A stretch of 64,000 nt of DNA from Serinus canaria (taxonomy: Eukaryota > Chordata > Aves > Passeriformes > Fringillidae): positions 29,797,059-29,861,058 of the forward strand of contig NC_066313.1 of NCBI RefSeq assembly GCF_022539315.1, read 5' to 3'. The notes under the pieces were generated by a model. The model was not told where the DNA came from and searched no databases. It was given only the letters and a program-made list of their open reading frames with translations. This document shows, piece by piece, positions 44,464 to 58,069 of the stretch (the first letter of the stretch is position 1; the number at the start of each line of letters is the position of its first letter). The position numbers were made by a program, and so were the translations under genes.

Positions 44464-47400
44464 GATGGAAAAGTCACCGTGCTGGGACTAATTCTAAAAA
44501 AAAAAATTAAAAAAAAAAAACCAACACCACACATTTAGTTGCATTAATCTTTTGAAATGTTAAACTACAGAGATAAATAGTACTAAATATATGAGGGTAA
44601 CCACGTGGCAAGAATTCACCATAGAAATTAGAAGTGAGGAATTATTTTCAAGGTTGTATCTTGAGAACAAGCATAAGGATGTTTTTTCTATAATTTAAAC
44701 ATGGCTTTGTCTAATTCAGTTTACTGCCAGAAATCGTGAGTCTTCCAAACCTTTACAATTAGGCTAAAAGTGAATCTCTCCCACCAATACCTACAACAAG
44801 GGCTAACTTCAAAGTAGCATTCTGAGCTTGTACAATCTCATTTCCCTGACAAACAGATAATTTAGAGGGTGCAAAGAAGGAAAGGACAAGAACTTGACAC
44901 AACCTCATATCTTCCATAGTGTCTGAGGCTATGATTAAATTAACAAAGCAGTTCAGCAGAATCCCCTGACGTATGTCTGAGTGCAGTCAGCATAGCAGGG
45001 AGCCAGACAGCATTGCTGCCGTAAGCACACGACAGTTTGTGGTTCCTTTAATCAAAAATAATCACCAGACTTTCTCCTTCCATTGTGCTTTACCCTAGAA
45101 AACATTTTGTAATTATTTGGGGCCATATTCCAGTTGACATTGTTTCCATGCCAAGCCTCTGCCTTCAGCTGACATGAACTAAGGATGTGATTTTAAGGTG
45201 CAGTTAAGCCATAGGAAGGGCATGCATAACCTCTCCTTGCCCTCTACCATACTGTCTTCCTCCCTTATGCCACCTCTGGCACTCATCTGATCCAACAGTG
45301 AGTCAGTTCAGGGTGAAAACACAACATTTTCTATTCAGCATGCTTTGCTGTATGTTGGAACTGGACCAATGCCAGGGCTCGAGTAAGGGAAAAGAAAGGA
45401 GCTGTGCAGCTGTCTCCATTTCAGTTCAGCTCAGCTGTCTTGTGCAGGTGGGCCATTATTCCTGCTACCTGAGGACCTGCAAACCTGATTTTCTTTGTTT
45501 GCTGATTCTAAATTAATCAACAGTTCAGCAGGAAATCCACAGTGTTTGCTTACAGAGGCAGGAGGTAGCTCTTGCTGTAGTAACTACAGCCATTTAACAG
45601 AAAGCTGCCAAACGGCTCCTTAAAATTGAACTTAAGTGCATTTTCCTAACTAGTAACGGAATAATCACAGACACTACCCACTGTTATCAGCTCTGGAGTC
45701 ACAGCAAAATGCAGATAGGGAGAAGGTCATCTGTGCTGGAATATGAATTCTTTCATGGCTCTTAAAACCCAGATAATATTGCAAATGGCATTCTAAAACA
45801 AATACATCTCTAGACAACAGCACATTGTGCTGAGAAAAACTGGCCCAACCTAGGGCAGATAATTAAAAGGTCAAAGGAGAGCCTGTCCTTAACTTGTTTA
45901 AGACATTCCACTTTGTTTTTTAGCCCTTGGCACACAGCCTATTTCCCACTGGACAATAATGGAAAGATGCAGATCTCTAAATCTGGAGTGCCTTCCCTGT
46001 GTATCCCTCAGTCCCATGCATCCAGCAAAACTGGCAAATAAAGATGCATGTGTAGGCCAACACAACAACACATGCATCGATGACCACAGACCATCCTTGT
46101 GACTAACCTCAGCCAAATATACTCCAGAAAACACCTCTCTGTTCCAGTGCTAAACTCCCCTTGGCACTGTAGTCTTAGCATACTTCCCACTCTTGAAGAC
46201 TCCAACCCAGTTTGGAGTCAAGAGCTGTTTAAACCTGATCATGTGGAGGCTTCAGCTGATCTAATTCTGTAGCACGAGTGGCTGCCATGGATTGTTCCCC
46301 TAAGGGCTCGCAATATGTCTGCAAAAGCATTGCTGCAAGAACAATCAGGCATTCACAAAAGCAGCTAAAATGGATTTGACTTTTTTTCACATTTCATCAA
46401 ACAGAAAAAGCTTCCCCATACCTCCCTACAAATAACACAGCCTGTCGAAGCAGGACTGATAGTAACTCCAAAAGCCATGTTCATTGCTTCCCACCTCTGC
46501 TGCCCTTCAAGCTGCTGTAGACTAAACAACCTGTTCTTCCTTCATAGGTGAAGCTTTCAGATTTTTGAGCCCACACCTGCTTATTTACACCATAAGAGTT
46601 TTTCCTCAAGCTGTCTGCCAGACTTAGTCAAACATAGAGCAAGATGTTTCCCTTGATGCGTCTGTGACAAGGCTTCATTTGGCAGAGCTCATGGTCAAGG
46701 GTCACAACCCAAGACCACCATGCAACTCAAAGACACAGATCTTCATTTCAAGCTCATCATCCATCCCAGGTTTACTATGATCCAACACCTCACTGACAGC
46801 CTGAATGAGAGGCAGAGGACTCAGTCCAACCTGAACAGATAACATTTAAATCTCCTCTAACTGTATTTCTTATCAGCAGTCCAAAAGGGATGTTGCCAAC
46901 AAAACATGGCAGTAACATGAGATCTCTGAAGCTGAAGACTGTCTCTCTGCTGGCGGCAACAGCATCAGAAATCAAGCCAAGCCTTAGCTCTGGAGCTGGA
47001 AGAGTAGCACAGAGACTGGGAGCCTCTCAGCATGTGGGCTCTGCTCCTCTCCTACCTCTAGGCATTGCTCAGATGCATGTCCTGGACAGCCCATTCTGCT
47101 TATGGCTATTCTGCATTCTAAAGACCCATACAGACTGGATTTCCCTCTCCCAGGACACCAGCCTGCTCTGATTTTGAACCTGTCCATTACCCCTGCACTA
47201 GATTAAATTTTAAACATTTAACAAGGCAAACATCTTGCCCATGGACAAGACTGGAGGATAACTATTCCTCAGCTGTCATTCCTAATGGTCTTCTTTTACC
47301 TAATTCATCCCATTTCTTAGAGGTTTATTATATCCTCATAGGTGAAGATGAATCAGATAGTCTGGGAACCTCAGGAGAGCCAAAAATGTGAGCACAAATG

Positions 47401-47739
47401 AGCACAAATGTCTACTGGATTTATCATCAATCTGGACTTAATGCATTGACCAAACAACGTATTTGAGAGTAGCTGGGGAAAGTCAGTCTTTGCTACTTTT
47501 TTCCCTAAAAACCTGTTTATGAAAAAGTGTTTTTCATAAACCTATAAAAATTGAAATGAAATGGGCTGTACGTTTTCTCTCTTTAATCATTCAATGACGA
47601 TTTGCAGCCCCCAGGAAGGTTTTCAAGCCAGGATGCTTTCCTAATGCAATATAAAGGTTGTCCAAGAATGCAGCATGAAAATCACTTCTTCTTGGAGAGA
47701 TTTCCACAAAGAGGAGGTACCTAGAGCATCTGATCTTGG

Positions 47740-47865
47740 ACATGGGAGGCTGCTGGTCTAGTGGAAGGTGTCCCTGCCCATGGGGGGTGGGGGGGTGGGT
47801 TGGAACTAAATGATCTTTAAGGTCCATTCCAACCCAAACCATTCCCTGATTGTATAATTCTATAA
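47740..47865 (+). mobile_element. CR1 LINE 3' end
   Basis: 'ctggtctagtggaaggtgtc', 'ggaactaaatgatctttaag' and the terminal 'gattgtataattctat' mark a sense CR1 tail; a G-run interrupts it at 47780-47796. Confidence 0.85.
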
Positions 47866-48864
47866 CCTGCTGTCAACAAGGAGAAGTAAAAATTGCGTTA
47901 TGGTTCTTGGAAGCAGAGAATTACAGTATTTTGTGTAGCTCTTCCCCAAGCAGAATTAAAATTCACTCAAATTAGGTCAGATAGAGATCTAATTTGACAG
48001 CTGAAGATGCAAATTTGGCTGAAGAACATAAGATTTATTTTGTGCTTCCAAGAGCAACCTGTATTTAAATACCTCTTTTAATATCATGGAGGGGGGGGAA
48101 GTACACATTTGATTTAAAGTCATGATCCTACTATGTGATGTGAATTGAGAGAAACCAGCAATGCATGGTCAGCTTTATGAAAAAGTCAAACTCCTGAACC
48201 GAAAATGCTGTCTCAGCATCTAAGCATTCCAACTGACCACAGCTTGTAAATTTTTACCTGGGTTTTACTCCTAAGAGCATCCTCAACAGCCGCATAGAGA
48301 ACATTTCTGCAACAACCCTCTACCCCATGAGTTTAGTTTAGCAAAGAAATGGTTTGAAGCTGGGAGAATGATGGGGGCTGACACAGCGGGAAGGTATGCA
48401 AGTATGCAAAATGACAAAAGCAAACTGTTTTCATTGATCAATGGCTTCAAGTATTTAGAACCATCATCATCATACCACTTTGTTTCATAATCATTTTGAA
48501 TGTAGAACAGTTTTGGATAAGCTTATTTTCCCCTCTCCTGTATTCATAACATTTAAGAGTGCTTTAATTAGCTAATAAATAAAATTCTGTATACATAATT
48601 TAACTGAGTGCCTGTTTCACCCAACCTGGCAAAAACCCACAAGTGTACAGTAATCATCAAAACAAAAAAAAAACCCATCAGCCATGCCTTGCCAATGTAA
48701 GTAAAATGTAAACAAATGGCACAAATATTACTATGTTTTTAACCACTAAAAAATACATACAACTGTAACCTTTCCTTTTTAGCAACAAGAATGCAGTTTG
48801 CTAGAAAGTCTAAAGTTATAGATATGTTTATATGGTTGTCAAAAGATAGCCACAGCTCGTTCTC

Positions 48865-48875
48865 TATATACATAT

Positions 48876-48948
<73 letters not shown>

Positions 48949-48949
48949 G
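48865..48949. repeat. (TA)n/(CA)n dinucleotide microsatellite
   Basis: Alternating TA run of more than 50 bases bordered by CA repeats on the right and TACA units on the left. Confidence 0.95.
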
Positions 48950-49376
48950 TTTTAAACAGGCTTTTAAGTGGGAAAAGAAATTGATTGCCAACAACACACA
49001 GTTCACTTTAAAAATGTCAGGGAAGAAAAATGAATCAATCCTTCTGGATTTCAGAGGCAATGCCCAAGATGTGGATAACCGGCTGATCCTAGTGTCATTC
49101 AGGGGATTTAATTAATGAGATTAATAAAACACAAAACAGCAAAGCAAGAGCAATCTGTAATTTGGTTGAAGAGGATCATGTTGAGTTGTTAAGGTTTCTA
49201 AAGCCCATCCTACAGGCTGCTTAGGGCCTCTGAAGCCCTTACAGTGGTATTAAAAGCATTAAATTGTAGCACCTCCTGAAATACAAGTTAATATATGCTG
49301 TTACAGAAATAGAGTTTTTGCTAGAGCTTTTGCTGCAAGATTACAAAGTCACTGTTTTTAATGGTTTTAATTTCAT

Positions 49377-49600
49377 GGAATCACACAATTATAGAATGGC
49401 TTGGGTTGGAAGGGACCCTTAAAGATTATCTTGTTCCAACCCACGCTCCATGGGCAGGGACACCTTTCAGTAGATGTGGCTGGTCAAAGTCCTATCCAAC
49501 CTGGCCTTGAACACTTCCAGGGATGGGGCAGCCACGGATTCTCTGTGTAGCCTGTACCAGTACCTCCTAACCTTATGTCTAAAGTATTGCATGGCTGGTT
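49377..49600 (-). mobile_element. CR1 LINE fragment
   Basis: Inverted CR1: 'aatcacacaattatagaatg', 'gcttgggttggaagggaccc' and 'gaacacttccagggatgggg'. Confidence 0.9.
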
Positions 49601-51059
49601 AATTTTATCATGTAGCTTTCAATAACCCACCTGTGAAATATCCCTCGACAACCAAAACTTAGAAAATCTGTATTTAAGACAGTGAAATATGTGCAGCTCT
49701 ATTTGTAAGAAGTAGTTGAGGACTTACTTACAATGAACCGCAAAATATACACACAGGGAAAAAAAAGGAAAAATAAGAAAAAAGAAGAAATTAATTATTT
49801 AGTCTGATGCAATGAATGATGCCTAAGTGGCAACAGAATTAAAGCAAGCCAGGGACCATTTCTGCTAAGCATCAGGAAGAGCAGCCAGACTAAAAACCTC
49901 TCTGGCTTTTTGAGTATTGCCCAAGAGAGCTGGTGAAAGCCACATCAAGTAGACAAATGTTACAAGAGACAGGTAGTGCTTTATAGGAAGTAATTCTGCC
50001 TTGGAGGGGCAGGATTGATTTCACCTCAGAAGGAAGTATGAAAAAAGAAATAGCTGGGCACCTGTTTGGCTGCTGGAGACTTTAAATGGGATTCAGCAAA
50101 AGATGGTTGTTAGGATGGGGCTCCAGTCTGCTCCATTAGATCATATTAACTGTGAACACACAATCAGGGAAAGATGCTCCTTCCTGTGTGAAGCTCATTC
50201 TGCTTTGGGTTTTGCCCACACCTGGCATGTAGCACTTTGCTCCACTGTGTCTTACGGAAATTCATGTTTTGGTTTGAGGTAAAAATTCCAGTTTCTACAA
50301 AACACCTGAGCCCTGAGAAAGCAAGCAAGCAAGCAACCAAACAAACAAACCCTCATAAAGCTGAGAACTCCAGACCTGGACACAGCCAAGCCCACGGCAC
50401 TTACTGCAACTCTACCTGCAGAACAGTTCTGTGCCTTGTCCCTTCTCAAGGGGACAACCTCATGGAGGAAATCCAAACCCTACAAGCTCGTGCCTTTCTG
50501 TGTTATGGGAGCTGCAAACAAGGTACTTTGAAGCCTAGAAGTCACCCCTTGAAAGACAAGATAAAAATAAAAATCATAAACTAACTAAAGGGGGAGGGCA
50601 GAAACAACAACAAAGAAAAAGTATTTAAGGGTTAAAAAAAACCCAAACAAACCACACGTCAACTAACCACTTACCCAGCTTTCAGCAGACAGTAGGCACC
50701 AATGAGAGATGTGTTTTAGGAAGAATTTTGGACAAAATCCTTTGCAAAGATAGACTTGTCCCTTCCTTCATATATCCCTGATGCGCATTTACTTAGCTCA
50801 GCTCATCCTTTATGATCGAAGGTTAAACATTCACAATACAGTCTCTGCACCCTATATGCTTATATATGGCAATCTTAGAGAGGAAATCCCATGTTTTCCC
50901 ATCGTTGCAGAACGAACCCACCTGATTTTGGACACTTAATATGAACCCGTCCAACTGAGCAGCACGTAAGAGACTTAAATGCAGTCCGTGAAGCAGAGCA
51001 TGGAGTGCCTGCCAGGAGCAATCGATCCCAAAATAAAGCGCCTGCGGGGCGGCACAGAA

Positions 51060-51225
51060 GGTTTTTTTTCGGGACTACTGTGGTGCCTCTGGAAATTTCC
51101 AGCAGGCGTTTGGGGAAAGGCCGCTCACCCCGAGGCTGGCACGGGGGACGTGGCGACGAGCTCTGGGAGGGGACTCAAATTCCCAGCAGGCGTGAGGCAG
51201 GAAACGACGGGTCACGTCACCCTTC
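51060..51225 (-). promoter_or_regulatory. candidate KCTD21 upstream promoter / first exon
   Basis: A CpG-enriched patch with two similar elements, 'ggaaatttccagcaggcgt' (51091-51109) and 'aaattcccagcaggcgtga' (about 51177-51195). Both resemble the second half of the ZNF143-type ACTACAATTCCCAGCATGC motif. A CRE-like TGACGTGA lies nearby on the minus strand (51212-51219). A minus-strand donor (CTCGGG|GTGAGC) would end an exon at 51129. Which first exon KCTD21 uses cannot be decided here. Confidence 0.4.
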
Positions 51226-52639
51226 CCTTCCCTTCTCTTCTTGTAACAGAATTGCTATCGATCTGTCGGCGGCTGCGATGCTGGGAGACAGACATACTGA
51301 CTATCCACCTTCAGAGCGCAGTTGCTTATCTGCCACTTATTTATATTTAATTCATATTTCATTTTCTGACCCTGCTTTGTTATGCACAGAAACGCTGTTC
51401 TGTCAGTGAGCCGCAAGAGGGATGGGGAAGCGTGAACGGGAGTTTCGTAACAGCCCTGGTCTACTGTGGCGTGTGTTCATCCCTTTCCAAACCTGCACCT
51501 CCACGCCCTTGAGCATCTCCTGGGCTGCTTGCTTAGCGATGCAGCTGAATGCAGGAGGCTTCGCGTAGGCTCTCTGCAGATGCTGAATTTACGCATAAAG
51601 AGAAGGGGTAGGGAGGGGGAGGCAGGGAAATAGAGCTGGTGCCCAGCTAGTAAAAGCAAGGAGCGATATAAAGCAAAGGTCAGGTTCCTCCTGAGAGAAG
51701 AGGAACAAAAGCGGCACCGCACAGCAGGGAGCAGGAGAACCAAAAGAAGGTTAAGTGCTGCCGAAGGAGAACGGCTGACGACAAGATGGAGGGGGGAGAG
51801 GGAGTGCAGAGCCATAGGGATGCGGCTGCAGCCGGGTCTGGACAATAAAAGCCTAAGTGCTACAGTGCTCAGCGCTCTTCTGATGACCTTCAACACCCGT
51901 AGGCTCAGGGGGTGCTGGGTGGGCAGTGCAGATGGTCAGGAGGGCGCTGCCACCGCCTGCCAGAAAGGAGCCTGCTTGAGGTCTCAGGGCAGTGGAAGCA
52001 TCACTTTTCCTTCCAAGCTGATGGAACCCTTTGTGCAGTCCAATATAATATGCCAGTTCTGGCAGAGGTTTTGATTTTCAATGTCCTCTCCCAGCACTCA
52101 TTTAAGTATCACTTGGCGTGCCTGGAGTATCTTCCAGATCTCTTTATTTCCTTGATGGACCACTTTATTTTGTCCCTGAACAACTTCACAGCACACGTGG
52201 CAGCCACCACCTGCTTGATGGACACACGGTGTGGTTCAATAATCCAGTTTCCACCTCATCCCCACTGACACCATTGTTTCCAGAGCATCCCTGCAATTAG
52301 AGGGCGGCTAATTCCCAGTACGGATGCTGCCGCACCAGAGCAAAATCAACTCAGAAATCACGCTAACAAGGTAGGCATCACCCAAAATTAGACCCTCTGG
52401 AGGGCATATATCACGCCCATCACCCAGCTGGACCCAGCTGGCTGCATGTCCCGGGTGTGGGCATACAGGGCTTGGATTCGCTGTGAATACTTAAATTTCG
52501 GAGATGTTTCATTGGAAGGGGGCAGGGGAATGTGCAAAGTTTGCAGAGTGGCGCTGAACCTGACCCTGTTAGGGACAATCGGAGGTACGGCTCCTCCCTG
52601 CATAGCCAGGCGCTCACAATACTGAATTAGCTCAAAATG
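51226..52639. other. gene-free stretch left of CpG island
   Basis: No exon or repeat family recognised. An 18-base string at 52400-52417 recurs exactly at 34350-34367 in ALG8 intron 3. Confidence 0.4.
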
Positions 52640-53070
52640 CTAAAAAAAACCCCCAAATTCCCCTTCAGAAGGGGCTCACCCGTCCTTCCCGCATCCCACA
52701 GCGGACCAGCTGCGCGGCTCCCAGCCGCCGGTCCCCGCTTCCTCCCCGTGCCTCAGTTTCCTCCCTCTCGGGGAATTCCGCTGGGGGTGCTCCCGGCCCT
52801 CCCCACGCCCCCCAGCCGGGTGGATCCCCCCCCAGCCCCGCCGGGGACCGACCTGCGCCCCCTCCAGCCGCCGAGCTCCGCCGCTGGCCGGGAGGCGGAG
52901 GGAGGCGGAGGAAGCGGGGGGCGCGGCGCTCCCGGCACGGCCCGGCACGGCTCGGCCCGGCCCGCTGGGAGATGTAGTTTCGCCGCTGCCCTTGGCCCTG
53001 CCCAGTGCTGCCCCGGGACTGCGGCTCGCAGCCGGCCACGCCGCATCTCGGCCCCGGCCGGAGGTAACGC
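52640..53070. promoter_or_regulatory. CpG island, probable bidirectional KCTD21/USP35 promoter
   Basis: The densest GC/CpG segment of the right half. It contains, on the minus strand, ACTACATCTCCCA (52966-52978), an ACTACANNTCCC-type element typical of ZNF143/THAP11-bound and divergent promoters. Candidate donors leave it in both directions: GGAG|GTAACG on plus at 53063/53064 (USP35 noncoding exon 1) and ACGG|GTGAGCC on minus at 52680/52679 (KCTD21 exon 1). In mammals the two genes are head-to-head neighbours. Inferred from sequence only. Confidence 0.6.
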
Positions 53071-53139
53071 GGGGCGGGCGGAAGGGAAGGGGGTGCAGGA
53101 GAGGGGCGGTCAGGGGTTTTGGTGATCGCAGGGAAGGGG

Positions 53140-54140
53140 GGGTCGAATGCTGGGGAAGTGGTGCAGTAGCGGAGGTTTGGTCTTGGGATATAGGAGGGAT
53201 GCTCAGGAGAAGGGATGCAGGAGTAGTAGTCAGGGAAAGAGGTGTAGGAGGGATGCTCGGCATGAGAGATGCAGGAGGAACGCTCGGGGTGACGGGTGCA
53301 GGAGGAATACTCCGGTGAGAGGTACGGGAGATGTGCTTGGGGTGAGGGATTCAGGAAGAATACTAGGGGTGAAGGGTGTAGGAAGGATGCTCAGGAGAAG
53401 GGATGCAGATGGAGTAGTTGAGAAAAGGAGGTCTGGAGGGATACTCAGGGTGAGGGATGCAGAAGTGCTTTGGGTAAGAGGTACAGGAGGAGTGCTTGGG
53501 GTGATGAGTGCTCAGGGTGAGGGAGGAATACTCAGTGAAGTGTATAGGAAGGGTGCTCAGGGGAAGAGATGCAGGAGGGGTAGTCAGGGAAAGGGATGCT
53601 TGGGGCATTGGCATGCTGGAGGGATGCATGGAATGAGGGATGCTCTGCGTGAGGGATGAGTTAGGCTGCTCAAGGGAAGCAGTGCAGGAAGGGTGCTGGT
53701 GGAAAGTGTTGCAGAAGGGATGCTCAAAGGCAAGAATGCTTGGCAGTAGGGAATAAAGAAGGTTTTTCAGGGGTCAGGATGCAGGAAAGAGCTGTAAGTA
53801 AGGGCTGCTTGAGGATCAGGATAGAGTTGGCATTCTCAGGAACTGGGATGCTCCAAGGGAGGGATACCCAGGATAAAGGGTAGGAGTGCTTGGGAGGGAA
53901 ACTCAGAGGGATGCTCTGGGGTTGCAGTGTAGCAGAGGGCTTGGAGTGAGGTACAGGAGAGATGGTTGGTGTGAGAACTGCTGAAAAGGCTGAGATGCAA
54001 GAAGAATGCTCAAGAGAGGGATTCTTGTAGGGAGGAGTTTGGGAGAAAGGGTGGGGTTTTGGGATTCTCAGAGAGATGTTTGGACAGAGGTATGCTCTAT
54101 GGTCAGGGTGCAGAAGGGAATGGCGGAGGAGAGGTGCTTG
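53140..54140 (+). repeat. purine-rich degenerate minisatellite, USP35 intron 1
   Basis: Loosely repeated units of about 25-40 bases built from 'gggatgcaggagg', 'atgctcaggg' and 'ggtgaggga' fill about 1 kb directly after the candidate exon 1 donor. G/A-rich on the coding strand. Open frames inside (for example 53147-53659) are by-products of the repeat. Confidence 0.7.
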
Positions 54141-56885
54141 AGCATTTGGCTTTTTGGAAATCAGGCTATAGGTGAATGCTTGGAGAGAGAAATACAAGAG
54201 CAACATTGGAAAGTGGGGGTGTGTGCATTCCCACACTGCCTGTAGGGCTTTGCAAAGCTGTTTACAAGGCAGCATCTTGTTACAACAAACTGGCCAAGAC
54301 AGATTTAGGTTTTCCCCAGGGAAGCTGACCTGGGGAGAGACGCCTTGGGATGTTCCCATGAGATAGGGAGCCAAAGACTCTAAAAGTGAGGGTCAAATTC
54401 AGATTAGCTGAGATCCAATCCAATTTTAGGTTAGATCTGCCCTGGCTTGGACTTTGCAGGTGTTACTGAAGAACAAAAGCAGATGTTGGAATATTTGCAC
54501 TGCTATGATGTTTTCATAGCACTTTGGGTGCTCAGCTAGGCCATGCTGCATCCGGCAGCAGGGAAATTTCAACAGCATGCCCTTCCTAGACTGAAAGGAT
54601 GCAACTGAGCTTTCACCTGAGAAGGGATCTCAAAATTCTTTGGGCACCTTTGTGATGGAGTCCATAAAGTTTGTCATGGTCTCACTTTGCATTCCTGCTT
54701 TCTGAATTGACGGATCCAAAGCCAAATATATTGGGGGCTGGAGGGAAACTGAGGTCTCAAATGGGCATCATACCCCATTTTTCCTTTCCTGAAGGCACTA
54801 CCAAAAATTGGAGATCTGTCTCCAAACAGTGAATCAGTGTCTGATGAATCCCAGGCAGCGTTGGCAGTATCCGCCCTCAGTCTGGTATACTTTGGTGAAC
54901 AGGACGTGGTTTTTCCTTGGGTTATATCCAGGGTTTTAATTTCTATACAGAGACAAAAGCAGACAGAAACCTGAAGAAAGAAGAGTGATTTTAATGCTAT
55001 AAATACCTTCAGGAAAACAACCAGCTTTCCGGAGTAGATGTATTTACAGTCTCCAGGGACAGTGATAGAAAGGACCTTGGCCTGAAGGTCAGTGCAGGAT
55101 CTGGGCACTCCCAGCAAAAAGTCTTATGGAAGTAGGGTGTCACAGCCCAGGCTGAGAGCTCTAGCTAAGTAGGAAAGCAGAAGTCTTTTGGGGAAAGAAA
55201 AGGAAGACACTTTCAACTGGAGGATGTGAGGAGGAAAACTGGGAAAAACTTACCTATTGCAGGCAGGACAGAGCTTTTGGGCATCCAATGCCAAATAAAT
55301 TCAGAGAGATCAAAAGCAGCTGTGGGGGGTTATTTTTGTGTGGGGTTGGTGATAGGCTCAGCCACAGAACCAGTGGTTTGTCACTGCTGGTCTGGTGGTT
55401 TGAGCAAGCCTTGCCTCACGACCCTTTCTCTCCTGCTGGTTTTCAAGGGAGAGAGGAACTTTTAATTCCTTGTGACTTGCTTTCTGTATCCATGCCAGGG
55501 TGGTTGATAGCTAGTGATGGTTTTGAGATGCTTTATTAGAAAAGGATACCAGTAGGTATTAGAGATGTGTGTATGTGGTTGTTGACTGAAGGGGAGAAAT
55601 GGAGCTGGGAGGAGCAGTCTGGAGAAAAAGAAGATGAAATGTTAGAGCCATAGGCTTTATTTGGTGGTGCACTGATTGCTTTGACATACAGCCAAAGCCT
55701 TTTTTTTAATTTGGTGACTGAGTGCCTAGCAGCAAAAAACAGAGCAAGAGGAGAAACTCAGGGATCTTTGTGCACTAAAGGGATCAAAGAAGAAGCACTG
55801 AAGAAATAAGAGAGCAGGGTAGGGTAGGTAAGATAGATGGGTTGGGATAGGGCAGCCTGCCCAGCACTGTTGTCAGCTGGAGAGGGCTGATAGAATTGTA
55901 TGATGTGGTCAAACATATTTATGATGTTTCAGAGGAAAAAAAGAACCATGAAATACATGGTACTGTAGAAAAAAGGAAGAGGGTCTGCAGTGGTCTGTGG
56001 ATAGAAAGTATCAACAAATTTTTAAAAAGGTAGGGACTACTATATGATAAATTTAGGCTGATTACCTTCTGGATAGGTACCTTCTGGTTGGTTACGTTTT
56101 TGAGACCTTCAAAAGAGCGTGGCCACAAGAGAGGAACTCATTGTTCCCAAGGTGGAGTTCCTGATGTGCAGCAAAGCCATGCAAAATGCCAGCAGTCCAG
56201 TTGGGTGACAATGCCTTAAATAAACCTTCACTCTCTGGAGAGAGCTGAAAGCGACTGTCCTGCAGAGTGTAGGGACAGTCTCTTGCTCTGAATCTGCTAC
56301 TGCCTGTGGTGCAGGGCAATGTCCTGCTCCAAATCTGCTGCCTGTGGGGAAGGGCAATCTCCATCGGTGCTGTACTAAAGGGCGGTTCTGATTCCAAGGA
56401 TAAAAAGCCTGAAGAGCCTCATCAGCCAAAAGTAATTAACTCTAGTGAGTAGGAGCACACAACATGAGTGCAATCTGCCACTGGAAAACAGTCTGGGACA
56501 GGAAGCAAGGAATACGTGATCTCCTTGAAAAGCAAAGGTGAATTTAGAAAGGCAGATTATAATCATATGCAAAAATTCAGCCAGGCTTCTGTGCTGGCAA
56601 TTTTTCCCTGTTATGACTGCAAATGGGTAGAGTCTCACTTCTTTTCCTAAAGGGCTATTTAATGGGATTTTTCTGCTTAGCTAAAATCAGAGTTTTTAGC
56701 TCTGATTTTCTGCTTAGACCTCATAAAAATTACCCTGGTGCTCTGCTCTGCTATGGCACTTTATGGGGTTCAACTCAGACAGCAGCTGAAAGCAAAGGAC
56801 AGTGGAGCATTGCCATTAATGTATTTTGTATTTGCAGGTCTGGAGAGGCTTGGCAGCTGGCTCTGTCACAACCTATTCCATCTCC

Positions 56886-56950
56886 TTGAGCAAATGCTTT
56901 GGTCTAGATAGTTTTAACTCCCTTCCAACCATTCTATGATTCTGTGGTCT
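56886..56950 (+). mobile_element. short CR1 3' end
   Basis: 'taactcccttccaaccattc' followed by 'tatgattctgtgg' is the terminal CR1 signature. Confidence 0.75.
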
Positions 56951-58069
56951 TGATGTGCCTCAGTTTTCATATTGCTACAGTAACATGAGTGTCTATTAGA
57001 TGTGGTAATGATGTGCAGGCTGTGGTTTCCCCTTCTTAGCTGGATGAACAGAGATGTACTTTGAACAAAAAAAAACCTCTTTGCCTGTGAATTCATTGGA
57101 CATTTGTTCCCTGCAAAAAAAATGTTGTTACTACACAACTACTTTGATATTTCTGGAAAACAGACCCAGAGAGGTGACAACAGGGCTGGTCTTTGTAGGA
57201 AGTTGTATACCAAGCCATGGCAAATTTTGTATAAATTTTAGAGAACAGAGTAATTTTTGTGCCTGTTTGATAGTGCCTATCAAGGCACTATATGAGCTCC
57301 CTTTTATGCTGCAGCAACGCAGCATGCTGCAGGATTGAGCCCTAATTGCCTGGCTGCCTGGAGGATGCAGCAGGAATAGCAGTAATGTCTTGGCTGACAT
57401 AAAAGAAACTATTTCGGCAGGAGCTAAGGACAATAAAAGGTGAGTCTCATTTCTGTACTTCCAGACCTCCAGGGAGTTCAGGGAAGTAGATATTTTTCTT
57501 CTTTGTAAGTCAGAAGCAAACCACTTTATGTATCACTCTACTTTTGGATGGGGGAATTATTTTTCTTTCTTTAGTGGTTTTTATCAAAGTCTCTATGATG
57601 CCATTGTAGAAAATGTGCTGAATTTATTACTAAGGTTCCCTAAAGGTGAGGTACATTTTGCATCTATATTTTCAGTGCTTTGTTAAGACCTAGGGTGTGG
57701 GAGCTGGTACCACACTCTGCAAAAAGTACTAAGGAGACTTTACTGGAAATCTGCTGCTGGCAGGGATAAAGGAATGAATTGATTTAGAAGTAATTGGATA
57801 GATTTCAATTGAAATGAATCCTAATTAAAGAAAAAGAATGGGCAGAAAAGAACTGTAAGTACAGCTTGAAACAGTAGAAAGTATGAAAACTAGACCCAAG
57901 CAAAGCCAAAGGTGATTTTTCATCCCGAGGCTGGGTTTTGGGGTTTTTTTTTTTGCAGTTAGCTCAGTTTGGAGAGTGACACTAAGTTAGCCAATCCTGC
58001 TCTTTGCTTAAATTCATTTCCCCTCTCTGGTTTCTAGAGCCTGCTTGGGTGTCTGTCCTTGCGGGGAGC

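Larger units (their letters stand above)
44494..51059. other. KCTD21 5' intron (predicted)
   Basis: No coding exon recognised. It holds two CR1 fragments and a dinucleotide repeat, listed separately. The intron reaches either 51129 or the CpG island near 52680, depending on which first exon is used. Confidence 0.5.

Noticed and set aside
52637..53125. 162-codon frame and antisense frames of up to 195 codons in the CpG island
   Set aside because: Open frames are expected in DNA this GC-rich; the residues are Pro/Arg/Gly/Ala runs on both strands.
53147..53659. 170-codon repetitive frame in USP35 intron 1
   Set aside because: It is the minisatellite read as protein; the repeat unit length is not fixed and the frame drifts.
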